DNA of 64,000 bases, from contig NZ_SORE01000026.1 of assembly GCF_004366595.1 (NCBI RefSeq), positions 1 to 64,000 on the forward strand. The letters are read 5' to 3'. Every line of letters begins with the position of its first letter. Position 1 is the stretch's first letter. Under the pieces are notes generated by a model that was not told the origin of the DNA, made no database searches, and saw only the letters and a list, made by a program, of their open reading frames with translations. This stretch comes from Paraburkholderia rhizosphaerae. GTDB taxonomy: Bacteria; Pseudomonadota; Gammaproteobacteria; Burkholderiales; Burkholderiaceae. The position numbers were made by a program, and so were the translations under genes. This document shows, one piece after another, positions 8,175 through 17,329 of this stretch.

Positions 8175-10403
8175 TCAGTTCAATGATATTTTTGAGCCAT
8201 TGACGCTTACGCCAGACCGGTCGATGGTGATAGTCGAACCGTGAGCGGTGAGTTCTATTTTTCCGGCGTTGATGGAAATTCCAGGTCCTTGCCCTCGCTC
8301 GCCGACGCCCAATGTGACCAATGATGCGGATCTGACATCGGCTTTACCTTCGCCGAACATCAATAAGGTCGTGTCGGCCGAATGGGCCATTTCGTTTGCG
8401 CTCACGTGCCGGTGGCCCGTAGCGCGATGTTCGACATCGCCTTTCACATTGTGGGTATCCAATCCCGTCACATTGACGGTACGGCCCGCCCCATGGTTTT
8501 CTGTGGATGCCGCCGTAATCGTCTGTTCCCACTTTCCCGTGATACTCGATTTTGTGTCTCCGACAATGTCCTCGCGATATCCCCCGCTGGTAATGTCGCG
8601 CGTCTGCCCAGCTTCATACGTTTGCTTAACGACGCCGGTAACTTTCTGTGTATACGTGCCCGTGACAGTTGAGTCTTCATTTCCCGTTACCTCTGAACTG
8701 CTATCCCCCTTCACCCGCACCGAGTGATTGCCTGCCACCTTCAATGAATTGTTATTGCCGACTGAAGTCGATCCATTGTTCTTCACCGTCGTATTCATGT
8801 CCTTCTGCGCCTGTATCCAAAGCTCCTCCGCTCCCTGCTTGTCTTCCATGCGCAGTCCATTTTCCATTCCGGCGCCACCCTTCATCGACCTGGACAATAT
8901 CCCGCTCTGCGTCGCATTCCCCGGCAACGCCCACGGCGGCATCGATTCTGCGTTGTACAAACGACCGACCACGATCGGCCGGTCCGGGTCGCCGTTCTCG
9001 AAGTCCACGATAACTTCGGTGCCGACACGCGGAATGTTGACTCCGCCGAACCCTCCCCCCGCCCACGGATACGACACGCGTATCCAGCACGACGAATTGT
9101 GATCTTTTACCCCCGAACGATCCCAGCGAAAGCTAAGTTTCACCCGCCCATACTGGTCGGTCCAGATCTCCTGCCCGGGCGGGCCCGTCACGATAGCCGT
9201 CTGCGGCCCGTTCGTGCGCGGCTTCGCAAAGTGATCGCGCGTCGGACGAAAGACCGTCTTCGCAGGCTGCACGACAAATGAGCTGAATATCGAGTATTCC
9301 GCTGCGCCACTCGAATCGCCAACCTCCGTCGCCGAGAAATACGCGCTAATCACCAGGTATTCCTGATTCGCCGCCTGACGCGGATAACCGTCAAGATGAA
9401 AAGTCGTGCCACACACGACATCGCGCACATTGCCGCTGCCCGATGCACGTTCACCATGCGCACGGACCTCCTCCATGCGCAACCGCGCAAAGTCCTCGCC
9501 ATGCGACGGATCGGTGTAGTCACCCGGCCATTCGTAGCGCTCCAGATCGTTATGCGAAGTGTCCTGAGGCAGTTCGTTCTGCCTGATCAGATCCGCCTTC
9601 GGTTTCTTGAAGTCATAGTCACTCGTTATCCACCGGCCTGACTGAAGCGCGCCGCCCGTGTCGAACGCACTGATATATTCCTGATCGATCTTGTGGCCCG
9701 GCGGGAAATACCATAGCGTCTGATAGGCCGCGCTTTCCACCGGCTTATGTGCGCCAAGGTGATCCACCAGCACCATTCGATGAAACGTATTCGAATGCTC
9801 GAAGAACCAGTAAATCCCATGCTCCGCCATCAGGCGCTGGATAAAATAGAAATCCGTCTCACCATACTGGACCTGATAGTCCAACACCGGATACGTCCGG
9901 CTCAGCCGTATGTCGTACGAGTACATGTACTTGCCGAGCACGTCTTCGACAATTTCCACCACCGTCTTGCGCTGAAATATCCGGTAGTCTGACTGCTGAT
10001 CGGCCAGCCATATCCATGGCTTCAATGAGAGTTCGTAGTTGCTCTGCCGGTCCGTCTGATTCAGATAGCGCGCTTCTGCGACCACACCGCTGATTTCCCG
10101 CGTGCCCGCACCCCTATTCGCCGCGCCCGCCATCCCCTCGAGCCCGGCCATGAAGGTTCCCATCCCGTCCAGTTGGATCGTGACCGTCAACTCCTTGCCG
10201 ATCATCGACTTGAGATCAAGATTGGCTGCTTCTTCCGCTGGCACGTCGGTCGGCGTACGGCAAGCGAGCGTGTACGTATAGATCTTCGAGAGCGCTTCTT
10301 CGCCGCCGATAGTCTTCAGTTCAAGCAAAGGCCCACCAACGTCGGACATCGGCAAGGCAGCGCCCCTCATCGTCACAGTACGATTCGTTGTGAACATCTG
10401 CAT
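8175..10403 (-). CDS. vgrG: VgrG/TssI spike protein
   Basis: 742 residues. The order is gp27-like N-terminal domains (LLELKTIGGEEALSKIYTYT near the start), the gp5 OB-fold (WTDQYGRVKLSFRWDRSG, then CWIRVSYPWAGGGFGG and IPRVGTEVIVDFENGDPDRP), and a needle of short beta-helix repeats rich in Gly, Thr and Asn. The trimer forms the puncturing tip on the Hcp tube. The C-terminus ends soon after ITIDRSGVSVNGSKI with no catalytic extension, so this is a structural VgrG that carries separate cargo. The Rhs/PAAR, TPR-like and muramidase genes beside it are the probable cargo set. Confidence 0.97.
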   Translation of the reverse strand: MQMFTTNRTVTMRGAALPMSDVGGPLLELKTIGGEEALSKIYTYTLACRTPTDVPAEEAANLDLKSMIGKELTVTIQLDGMGTFMAGLEGMAGAANRGAGTREISGVVAEARYLNQTDRQSNYELSLKPWIWLADQQSDYRIFQRKTVVEIVEDVLGKYMYSYDIRLSRTYPVLDYQVQYGETDFYFIQRLMAEHGIYWFFEHSNTFHRMVLVDHLGAHKPVESAAYQTLWYFPPGHKIDQEYISAFDTGGALQSGRWITSDYDFKKPKADLIRQNELPQDTSHNDLERYEWPGDYTDPSHGEDFARLRMEEVRAHGERASGSGNVRDVVCGTTFHLDGYPRQAANQEYLVISAYFSATEVGDSSGAAEYSIFSSFVVQPAKTVFRPTRDHFAKPRTNGPQTAIVTGPPGQEIWTDQYGRVKLSFRWDRSGVKDHNSSCWIRVSYPWAGGGFGGVNIPRVGTEVIVDFENGDPDRPIVVGRLYNAESMPPWALPGNATQSGILSRSMKGGAGMENGLRMEDKQGAEELWIQAQKDMNTTVKNNGSTSVGNNNSLKVAGNHSVRVKGDSSSEVTGNEDSTVTGTYTQKVTGVVKQTYEAGQTRDITSGGYREDIVGDTKSSITGKWEQTITAASTENHGAGRTVNVTGLDTHNVKGDVEHRATGHRHVSANEMAHSADTTLLMFGEGKADVRSASLVTLGVGERGQGPGISINAGKIELTAHGSTITIDRSGVSVNGSKISLN

Positions 10404-10455
10404 ATCGAAGCAATCCTTTCGTTTTCGGATGAACGTAACGCTACGGCATGGCAGT

Positions 10456-10875
10456 TCAGCGGCAATTGAACGCCATCACCTTCCCGATGATCCTTCTGGT
10501 TTCGGTCGTTACGCAGCTCGCCTGCGCCGCCTGTCGCATCGATCCGGTGCCCCATTCCTTCCGCGCCTGTTTTTCACAAGTGCTATCGCGCTGCCTCGAC
10601 CATCTGGAAACGTGCTTCTCCAGAGGGGCTTTGCACGCAGGGGAGTCTGTTTCCCGGCCCGACACCGCCGACTGCAGATCCTGCTCGGCTATCAGTTGAT
10701 CGCGCCACGCACAAAAGGTCATGCTGGTCTGGCTCGCATCGCAGTTCGCCAGTACCGCGCCCACCTCGCTCGCCGGCAGCCCGCTGCGTCTGGCGATTTC
10801 GTCGACAGGATCGGACGACGCTGCAAGCGACGGCACGCAGACCAGGCTTAGCAACAGACAGAACAGCGCTTTCAT
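10456..10875 (-). CDS. LprI-like periplasmic protein, likely immunity to the muramidase
   Basis: 139 residues with a clear signal peptide (MKALFCLLLSLVCVPSLA, cleaved before Ala-Ser). The mature part is Cys-rich: NC, FCAW, CKAPLE and a C-terminal FNC, plus RQRDSTCEKQARKEW. The pattern resembles DUF1311/LprI proteins, some of which inhibit lysozyme. It starts four bases inside the end of the muramidase gene (ATGA overlap), so the two are translationally coupled. A periplasmic inhibitor is what a cell needs against a muramidase injected by a sister cell. The family call is moderate; the immunity role is inferred. Confidence 0.7.
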   Translation of the reverse strand: MKALFCLLLSLVCVPSLAASSDPVDEIARRSGLPASEVGAVLANCDASQTSMTFCAWRDQLIAEQDLQSAVSGRETDSPACKAPLEKHVSRWSRQRDSTCEKQARKEWGTGSMRQAAQASCVTTETRRIIGKVMAFNCR

Positions 10876-11372
10876 TCCGCTCGCGCCTCGATCCGGAATG
10901 GCGCTGCCTCTTCGCGGCGACGGTTAACGAGTCCCGCCGAACGCACTGCGCGCAACCTTCTCCCATGCACATCGCGGGGATGCACATTCACATTCCGCGT
11001 CATATGCGCGACGACCTGCTCATCCAGTCCCGCATTGGCCGCCGCAAGCGCAGGATGCGCGCCGGTCGGCCCGGTATTGAAGGTGTAGCTGACCAGCGCA
11101 TCGAACTGATCCTGGGTCAGTTCCCGCGCGCTGACCTGACGGCGCACAGCAGCTTCCGCACTACGCACGCTCACCGCCAGTTGCGCATTGACATCGGCTG
11201 TGCTCACTGGCCGTCGCATCTCTTCTTCGGTACAGGGCCCATGATGCGCAAGCGCCCCCACACCGAATGTGCAGTTGTTGGCGATGTCGTTGTAGTAGTG
11301 AAGAATGGCGCCCTCGCGCGCCCGCAACGCGCTCAGGCCCGCCGTGCTGGTTCGCATCGTTTCGTTCGGCAT
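10872..11372 (-). CDS. GH24-type lysozyme/muramidase T6SS effector
   Basis: 166 residues, no signal peptide, as expected for a toxin delivered by T6SS. The phage T4 lysozyme triad spacing Glu-x8-Asp-x5-Thr is present as E20, D29 and T35 within REGAILHYYNDIANNCTFG, followed by the Gly-rich GVGALAH turn. Further on, LTQDQFDALVSYTFNTG matches the conserved helix of endolysins. It should cut the MurNAc-GlcNAc bond in the target periplasm. The gene lies between tssA and vgrG and overlaps its LprI-like partner by 4 bp. An AGGAG site stands upstream of the ATG at 11372. Confidence 0.88.
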   Translation of the reverse strand: MPNETMRTSTAGLSALRAREGAILHYYNDIANNCTFGVGALAHHGPCTEEEMRRPVSTADVNAQLAVSVRSAEAAVRRQVSARELTQDQFDALVSYTFNTGPTGAHPALAAANAGLDEQVVAHMTRNVNVHPRDVHGRRLRAVRSAGLVNRRREEAAPFRIEARAE

Positions 11373-11378
11373 CGTGGG

Positions 11379-12482
11379 TCACTCCTCGCTTTCCCATTGA
11401 ATCAGCAACTCCGCAGGAATGGCCCTCACCGCATCGGCATATCCCTTACCGACGAACTGTTCTGCCCTGCGTAGCAAAATAGGGATCGGGCTGCTAGGTT
11501 CATGCAGTTCGAACCAGCGCCGTGCGTCACGGATATAACCGAGCGCGTCATCGCGATCCCGTGGCGCGTCTTCGCACCGAATCTCAACGGGACCGGTAGT
11601 CATTCGTGGTGAAGCACCCTCAGCGAGTTCGCGCGGCGCATCCTGGTCCGGCATGCGGGTTTCTACAGCATTGACGGACGACACATGGCCGGTCTGAGCA
11701 TCGATCGACGGCTGCACGCTCCGCGGCCCATCGCCCGTCAGTCGCCGCAACAATCGGTTCAACGCCGAAAGGTCCGGTTGATAGACGCCCAGATGCTGTT
11801 TGCACCAGTTCTCGATCGCCCCCAAGCTGGCTAGCGCTTCGTCGAAGCCCGCCAGCGTGTCGGGTTGTTGCGCGCGAATATCCTCAAGCTGTCGCGTGAC
11901 CGAGTCCGGCGCGAGTGAATCGTTCGGCCGCGGATGCGCAAACGCCCGCTCAACGTCGCGCACTTGCAAACGCGCCATGGTGGAACGCGTCAACGCGATC
12001 TCGCGCACGTCCGACATCAGGCCATCGGTGTCCGTCAGCGCCTGCAACGCATTCATGCGAATTTCGAGCGCCGCATCCTGATCGTCGTCGACACCCGGCT
12101 GCGGATGGATCGTGTCCGGAAAGGCATCCAGCCAAGCCGCCAGCAAGCGCAATCCTTCTGCCAGCCCCTTCGACATTTCAAGCCGCGTGCGACAGCGCGT
12201 GAACAACACGGCAACGCGCATGTCCTTGCTCCGCAGCATCAGCCGCCGGCACTCCCGCTCGACCTCACTCCAGTTCACCGGCTCCGGTGTACCCACGAAG
12301 TCGCCATATTGCGCATCCGTCTTCGCGACCACCCGCGCCGTCAGCACGACCCATTCCGGATCGTATTCAAGATCAGGACCGCATGGCGACGCTGCATTGA
12401 CAGGCGTCATCCAGTCGTGCCCCACCAGCGTGGCGGATCTGGCCGACGAATTCGAAGCGCGCTGCTTTTTGCCGCTACTCAT
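11379..12482 (-). CDS. tssA: TssA, T6SS baseplate/cap protein
   Basis: 367 residues from the ATG at 12482, which overlaps the tssG stop in an ATGA. The N-terminal ImpA domain is clear: the phrase SPCGPDLEYDPEW, then PVNWSEVERECRRLMLRSKDMRVAV, and GLRLLAAWLDAFPDTIHPQP. The middle is variable. The C-terminus (RDARRWFELHEPSSPIPIL, then RAEQFVGKGYADAVRAIPAE) resembles the short C-terminal class of TssA. TssA coordinates baseplate assembly and tail-tube/sheath polymerisation. It ends the core leftward string; the muramidase gene follows after 6 bp. Confidence 0.95.
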   Translation of the reverse strand: MSSGKKQRASNSSARSATLVGHDWMTPVNAASPCGPDLEYDPEWVVLTARVVAKTDAQYGDFVGTPEPVNWSEVERECRRLMLRSKDMRVAVLFTRCRTRLEMSKGLAEGLRLLAAWLDAFPDTIHPQPGVDDDQDAALEIRMNALQALTDTDGLMSDVREIALTRSTMARLQVRDVERAFAHPRPNDSLAPDSVTRQLEDIRAQQPDTLAGFDEALASLGAIENWCKQHLGVYQPDLSALNRLLRRLTGDGPRSVQPSIDAQTGHVSSVNAVETRMPDQDAPRELAEGASPRMTTGPVEIRCEDAPRDRDDALGYIRDARRWFELHEPSSPIPILLRRAEQFVGKGYADAVRAIPAELLIQWESEE

Positions 12483-13576
12483 TTCGCCTCTTCGCGGGTT
12501 GCGTCGCACTGATTGGGTCCGTGTTCCTCACAAAACTGATCCACATATCGTTCCGGTTCGAATCGCATGCCCGTGATCGGCTCGCCGCTGCGCGAATGGC
12601 CGAGCCATCCCGACCAGCCCAGTTGCTGAGGACCGCCGATCTCCGCAGGTGGCGCGCTTTCTGCACGGATTCGAAGCTCCAGTTCCCACTCGAATTCACG
12701 GCCGACAAAACTTCGCACCCAATCGACCAGCCGCGGCAAATCCGCGCCACGCGGCGTGAAGCGCAGATACGCGTCCATCTCGAGCGGACCAATCACGATC
12801 CTGAACCGATGCTGGCGATCAGGCGCCTGCTCGCCGAGCATCGCGCCGTCGCCGATCGTCGCGGCCGCGCCAGGATTGCCAAGGTGGCTGTGATCGTCGG
12901 GTTCGACGTCGATCCAGTGGAAAACGTATTCGTCGATCGCGACCGGCACGCCAAAATAGCGTTCCAGTGTCATGCGCAATCCGTCCGGATCGCGCGCCTC
13001 GCGCACGAGGTTCGCGGACGCCGCCAGTTGCGCATGCGCAGGCAACGCCCGACGCGCGATTTCTCGCGTGTCCTGGCCACTCAGACTCGCGATATAAAAC
13101 GAAAACCGCTCGCCATCCGGGCCGGGCCGGTCGAGTCCGGCCGCGGCCTGCCCCCCGGCCCACGCGCGATACAACAGCGTCAGATAGCGGTGGTGAAAGA
13201 TGTCGAGAAAATCGACTAGCGTGTGATCGCCCCGCCCCTCTTCCCGCTCTCGCGCGATTTCCGTCATGTGGATGGGCAGCGGACCATTCGGCCCAAGCAT
13301 GCCCAGCCCGAAGAGTCGCACATGAAGACGCCCATTCGACTCGCCGACGCTGGCGATCTCGCGTGGCGCGAACGCGAGGCTGGGCTTTTGTCCCAGCAGG
13401 AATGGCTCCGCGCGCGGACGCCGCGCGGCACCGATCGGATCGATACGCGCATTCGCGCCAATGCGACGCATCAGCGGAAAAAAGCCGTACCGCCAGGGCT
13501 CACGCTGCAAACGCTCGACGGTTTGCGCCGAGAGCGCCGCGTCGCACAGCATCGCAGTGAACGGTGCGCGCTCCAT
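12479..13576 (-). CDS. tssG: TssG, T6SS baseplate wedge protein
   Basis: 365 residues from the ATG at 13576, which shares a base with the tssF stop (TGATG). Longer in-frame starts inside tssF are not credible. Recognisable segments are EPWRYGFFPLMRRIGANA near the start, then LFGLGMLGPNGPLPIHMTEI, and LVDFLDIFHHRYLTLLYRAW, which are hallmarks of the ImpH/VasB family. TssG forms a wedge with two TssF copies and TssE around the VgrG hub. The tight overlaps with tssF and tssA show coupled translation in stoichiometric production. Confidence 0.96.
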   Translation of the reverse strand: MERAPFTAMLCDAALSAQTVERLQREPWRYGFFPLMRRIGANARIDPIGAARRPRAEPFLLGQKPSLAFAPREIASVGESNGRLHVRLFGLGMLGPNGPLPIHMTEIAREREEGRGDHTLVDFLDIFHHRYLTLLYRAWAGGQAAAGLDRPGPDGERFSFYIASLSGQDTREIARRALPAHAQLAASANLVREARDPDGLRMTLERYFGVPVAIDEYVFHWIDVEPDDHSHLGNPGAAATIGDGAMLGEQAPDRQHRFRIVIGPLEMDAYLRFTPRGADLPRLVDWVRSFVGREFEWELELRIRAESAPPAEIGGPQQLGWSGWLGHSRSGEPITGMRFEPERYVDQFCEEHGPNQCDATREEAK

Positions 13577-15465
13577 CAGGCCACCCCGCGCGTGCCCATG
13601 CGCACCGGCCAGCGCGCCACGCGACCGCGTTGCATCGAATGGAGTTCGGTCTGCGTGAACGAATTGATCGACACGTGCCGGGCCAGATAGTGCTCGAGAA
13701 CCAGCCCGAAGAGATAGGGACTCGCGCCTGAAAACCCGCTCTCGTCGACCGTCAGCTGGCACTCGATACCGCGCCCGAACACGAGCGGACCGCCGCCGGG
13801 TAGTTTCCTCGCAACCGGCTTTGTTCTCACACCCACCAGGCTTTCCACCTGACGCCGCGGCCCGGTGTCGTCACTCGTCAGAAACAGCCGAAGCATGTCG
13901 CGAACGCCTTGCCCGCCGGGCCGATGGTCCAGTTCTTCGAGCGGCAGATAGTTGAAATTCAGTTGCCGGATCAGGCGCCACGCGTTTTCGCGTTCGGCAA
14001 ACGGCGCGCGCGGCGTGCTCGGCGCGCGAATCAGGCCGACTCCCGTCACCGGGACCGACTCACCTGCGTTCAGGTCACGCATGCCATCGCGCGGCAACAG
14101 GTTCGGCAAGTCGCGGTTGGTCAGCCACGCGTCGACTGACAGATAGCGCATGCCTTCGCGATACGGGGCTTCATGCTGATCGACGAGCGACACGAATACT
14201 TCGGTGCCGATATAGGGCGTACGCGTGCCGTAACGGCGCGCCGAATCGGACAGCAACCGACGCTCGCGACGCAACGAGAAATATCGTCCGTGATTGCCTT
14301 CGTCGTTGTTCAGCGTTTGATAGAGCGGCCGGAACTCGAGCCGCGCCGACTCGCGCCCCACCTGAGCGATCAGCGAATCCACCGCATAGACTTCGTAATC
14401 GAGCGGCGCGACACGCTTGGGCACAAGATGGAATTCGGTGCTTGCCTCGTTCAGTTCAATCCTGTCCACCGCGCGTGGGAACAGGTTGATCACAGGCGTG
14501 CAGAACAACGCGAAGCGCGAGGCGTCGACCAGCCCCGTCAGCCGGTCAGGAAACTGATCGAGCAGCACGACGATTTCGGCCTCGCGGCCTTTCGCCTTGC
14601 GCAGTCCCTCCTTCAGACCAGTCAGCGCAAAGAAATAGAATCGGCTCGGGCAGGCGAAGTATTCGTGCAACAGGTTGTGACCATGAAACTTCGACCATAC
14701 GAGCGGCAGCAGCCCCTGATCGATGCCCAATCCCTCGTGCGCGATCGCGCCCCGCGTGACAGCGGAAAACGGATGGTCCGTATCGGCGAATCCGCCTGGT
14801 TCGCCGGTGATTGTTGCCACGCCCGCCGCATGAACCAGTTCGAACAGTTGCGAGGCCACCTGTTCGTCGCCGGCCAGGTAGATCGGCAAACGGTCCAGTT
14901 CGCGCAACGACGCAATGCCCGCTTCGCCCGTCGTGCGTAGCCGCAAACGCAACGCAGCGCGCACCTGGGCATGCGGCGGTACATACCGGTCGAGCATCGG
15001 GATATCCGGCGGAATACCTGTTAGCCGCGCCTCGACAATCTCTAGCGGATAAAGCGTGACGTTCTGGCTTGTGCGGAATTCGCATGCAGTCTGTTCGCCG
15101 GGCGGAATCGTGCTTTTCAGCCTCGTGTCGCGCGGTACCGAAAAACCTTCGACCAGATTGCCTTCCGTAGGACTCGGATAGAAGCGGGCCACCGCCATCG
15201 ACGGCGTCGGCGCCACATAGTTGGGATAGACGACCTCGAGCAGACGTCCGGTGAAGCGGGGAAACTCGGCATCGAGTTTCAGTTGTATACGCGCGGCCAT
15301 CAAACTGAATGACTCGATCAGCCGCTCCACGTAGGGGTCGGCGATCTCGCCGGCCTGCATGCCGAGGCGCCGCGCAATCTTCGGGTGCATCTGCGCGAAC
15401 TCGCCGGCGCGTTCACGCAGGTACAGAAGCTCCTGGTTGTAGTAGTCGAGCAATCGTGGATCCAT
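13576..15465 (-). CDS. tssF: TssF, T6SS baseplate wedge protein
   Basis: 629 residues, the usual length for the ImpG/VasA family. The N-terminus MDPRLLDYYNQELLYLRERA followed by EFAQMHPKIARRLGM is diagnostic, as are DPYVERLIESFSLMAARIQ and the later FTGRLLEVVYPNYVAPTPSM. TssF dimerises and pairs with TssG to form the baseplate arms. The gene lies 15 bp downstream of tssE and shares a base with tssG. Confidence 0.97.
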   Translation of the reverse strand: MDPRLLDYYNQELLYLRERAGEFAQMHPKIARRLGMQAGEIADPYVERLIESFSLMAARIQLKLDAEFPRFTGRLLEVVYPNYVAPTPSMAVARFYPSPTEGNLVEGFSVPRDTRLKSTIPPGEQTACEFRTSQNVTLYPLEIVEARLTGIPPDIPMLDRYVPPHAQVRAALRLRLRTTGEAGIASLRELDRLPIYLAGDEQVASQLFELVHAAGVATITGEPGGFADTDHPFSAVTRGAIAHEGLGIDQGLLPLVWSKFHGHNLLHEYFACPSRFYFFALTGLKEGLRKAKGREAEIVVLLDQFPDRLTGLVDASRFALFCTPVINLFPRAVDRIELNEASTEFHLVPKRVAPLDYEVYAVDSLIAQVGRESARLEFRPLYQTLNNDEGNHGRYFSLRRERRLLSDSARRYGTRTPYIGTEVFVSLVDQHEAPYREGMRYLSVDAWLTNRDLPNLLPRDGMRDLNAGESVPVTGVGLIRAPSTPRAPFAERENAWRLIRQLNFNYLPLEELDHRPGGQGVRDMLRLFLTSDDTGPRRQVESLVGVRTKPVARKLPGGGPLVFGRGIECQLTVDESGFSGASPYLFGLVLEHYLARHVSINSFTQTELHSMQRGRVARWPVRMGTRGVA

Positions 15466-15480
15466 CAGGGCGTCCTTATC

Positions 15481-16023
15481 CTAACGAGCGCTCGTGTTCA
15501 GCCGGCTCGTCTCCAGATCGAGTGAGCTTTGCACGAGGAATTCGAGCGGATAGGGATCCATGCGGATCATGCCGTGGATTTCGAACGCCAGCTCGTTGTA
15601 GTGACCTTTGCTGCCGGCGTCGGTCAGAGGCACGACGCGCACCGACGCCGGAATCAGACGCGGCTCGAATTCATGGATCGCGCGCTTGATCGCGACTTCG
15701 ATATCGGCCCATTGACGCGACGCTGTGAAGGCACCGGCGAGCGGCGGCACGCCGAAGTTGATCGTCGATGCCGCCGCGTGCGGATAACGCTGCCGATCGA
15801 TCGCGCCTTCGATGCTGGTCGCGTTGAGCAGAAAGGCGAGATCACGCTGGATGATGTCGCGCATCTGTGCGCGCGTCACCGCGTATTCGCGAGCAGCTTC
15901 CGTTTGCTTGTGGGGCGCATCGTCCCGCAAGCGGTCAAACAGGGTCGGCAGTAGATGTGGCTCCGCGCGGCGTGGCATGCTGCCGGGAGCAGTCAGGTCG
16001 CGGAAGGTGCGGTTCACAGGCAT
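15481..16023 (-). CDS. tssE: TssE, gp25-like baseplate protein
   Basis: 180 residues of the gp25/lysozyme-like baseplate family. Typical segments are LLPTLFDRLRDDAP near the start, RDIIQRDLAFLLNATS, the phrase STINFGVPPLAG, and the C-terminal FEPRLIPASVRVVPL followed by NELAFEIHG. TssE connects the wedge to the first ring of the contractile sheath. Its ATG overlaps by 10 bp the end of a small upstream ORF, which suggests translational coupling. Confidence 0.95.
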   Translation of the reverse strand: MPVNRTFRDLTAPGSMPRRAEPHLLPTLFDRLRDDAPHKQTEAAREYAVTRAQMRDIIQRDLAFLLNATSIEGAIDRQRYPHAAASTINFGVPPLAGAFTASRQWADIEVAIKRAIHEFEPRLIPASVRVVPLTDAGSKGHYNELAFEIHGMIRMDPYPLEFLVQSSLDLETSRLNTSAR

Positions 16024-16157
16024 GCTCCGATCGCATACGGATGACGACTTTCGGTGCGTGCGTATCTCCCGGCCTCAGGCACACATCCAGCCAATTCGAG
16101 GATGGCGAAGTCGCGATGACGCTGCGCAGCTGGCGATAGGTTTTGCATCACGTACAT
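16014..16157 (-). CDS. Unlisted 47-residue ORF between tagK and tssE
   Basis: The ATG at 16157 lies 2 bp after the tagK stop, and the frame runs 47 codons to a TGA embedded in the first codons of tssE (10-bp overlap). It therefore fills the tagK-tssE gap exactly, which chance ORFs rarely do. The product begins MYVMQNLSPAAQRHRDF and ends HPYAIGACL, with no signal peptide or membrane segment. It may be a small T6SS accessory protein or a translated leader that couples tssE to tagK. No family is recognised. A second ATG three codons in is also possible. Confidence 0.5.
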   Translation of the reverse strand: MYVMQNLSPAAQRHRDFAILELAGCVPEAGRYARTESRHPYAIGACL

Positions 16158-16159
16158 GG

Positions 16160-16831
16160 TCACTCGCTCTGTTGCGGAACGGCTTTCGCATGGCCATTCA
16201 ACGCGACCATCGGGCTGTCGATAGCGAGCGCGTGATGATCTCTGCGGGCGAGCAAAGGCGGCACGGCTCCCATACGCCGCGCAGCCGCCGCCTGATATTC
16301 CGGCGGGGCGAAAAGTGTCAGGATTTCCGAAATCTCGTCTTGCTCGGCGACGGACTCCAGATCGCTTTCATGAAGTGGTCCAAATGCCTCTTCCAGCTTC
16401 TCGATGTCGGACAGCAAACCGGTGATCGATCCGAATGCTTCATCGCCGGCGCGAGACTCGTCACTGAGTTTCTGCGCCGGGACGCCGCTCGCGGGCGCGC
16501 CTGCGTCAACCCACTCCACCGTCGGAACCTGGCGGGCATCGAGCGCGCGGTAGTACTGCCTGCTGAGATCGGCGAGCACATCATCTGCTCCGGTTCGCAC
16601 CGGCGCGCTATCCGCCTCACGACCCGCTTCGTACCGCGCTTCGCCAGCAGATAGTCCTAGCAGATCGAGAATGGTTTCGCCTTCATGCGTTGGACCGTTG
16701 TCGCGTTTCGACTCGCTCGCGCCTTCACATGGCTCGTGCGACATGCAGGCGGGTTCCATGAATCGCGAGGCCGTTCGCCCGACGGAAGGTGATTTGCGTA
16801 AAACCGCGGAGAGACACGCGTGGAGAGTCAT
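16160..16831 (-). CDS. tagK: TagK-like T6SS accessory protein
   Basis: 223 residues, mostly acidic and Ala-rich, without signal or membrane segments. Two patterns recall TagK proteins of Burkholderiales T6SS clusters: an ETILDLLGL motif near residue 50, and the C-terminal EISEILTLFAPPEY followed by LLARRDHHALAIDSP (the RREHH-x-LS-x-DS element). Its function is unknown. It is the first gene of the leftward operon, transcribed from the divergent AT-rich region. The start at 16831 has an AAAGGGG site upstream. Confidence 0.7.
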   Translation of the reverse strand: MTLHACLSAVLRKSPSVGRTASRFMEPACMSHEPCEGASESKRDNGPTHEGETILDLLGLSAGEARYEAGREADSAPVRTGADDVLADLSRQYYRALDARQVPTVEWVDAGAPASGVPAQKLSDESRAGDEAFGSITGLLSDIEKLEEAFGPLHESDLESVAEQDEISEILTLFAPPEYQAAAARRMGAVPPLLARRDHHALAIDSPMVALNGHAKAVPQQSE

Positions 16832-17329
16832 TGAGTACCACCCCTTTCATCTATCAGAGCAAAGGAACGATTACGAGTCGATGTAGCGACCAATTGATTA
16901 ACGCACAACACGGTAATACATGTCCACCATAAATCGTTACATCTAAATTCCACTTTAGAAGAGAAATTCGAGATGAATGATTTAAGTCAAAAAAACTGCC
17001 ACAGAACATTCTTGTTAATTCTTATATACGAACCGCAAATTTGATCCGAGTTGAGAGTGCTCCTAAATTCTCCATTGCATGCAATCCGCATACTCCATAT
17101 ATATCAATGCTTTACCGCATCGTCTATCCACCTAAATCAGCCGGACCGCATCCGACAATTTTCATCAAACAATAAATTCCACTGCAATTCACATCACAAC
17201 AGACCACATTGACTCACGCGAAGTAATACCCCAATAATTCACGGATCATTCAATCGACACACGAATACGGTTCTCCTACAGATAATTCCTACATCGATGT
17301 CAGAAACAATAGATATCTGAATTTTATTT
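16832..17329. promoter_or_regulatory. AT-rich divergent intergenic region driving both T6SS operons
   Basis: About 500 bp between tagK (leftward) and clpV (rightward), clearly AT-richer than the flanking GC-rich genes and with no ORF. It must hold the promoters of both T6SS operons. Low GC at a divergent T6SS promoter is typical of H-NS-type silencing. I looked for a sigma-54 GG-N10-GC element and saw no convincing one. Confidence 0.7.
17209..17238 (+). promoter_or_regulatory. Possible sigma-70 promoter for clpV
   Basis: TTGACT at 17209-17214 and AATAAT at 17233-17238 are separated by 18 bp, close to the sigma-70 consensus, about 90 bp before the clpV start. AT-rich DNA yields such matches by chance, so this is only a candidate. 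Confidence 0.3.

Noticed and set aside
16832..17329. Sigma-54 promoter for the T6SS
   Set aside because: No convincing TGGCAC-N5-TTGC element was found on either strand.
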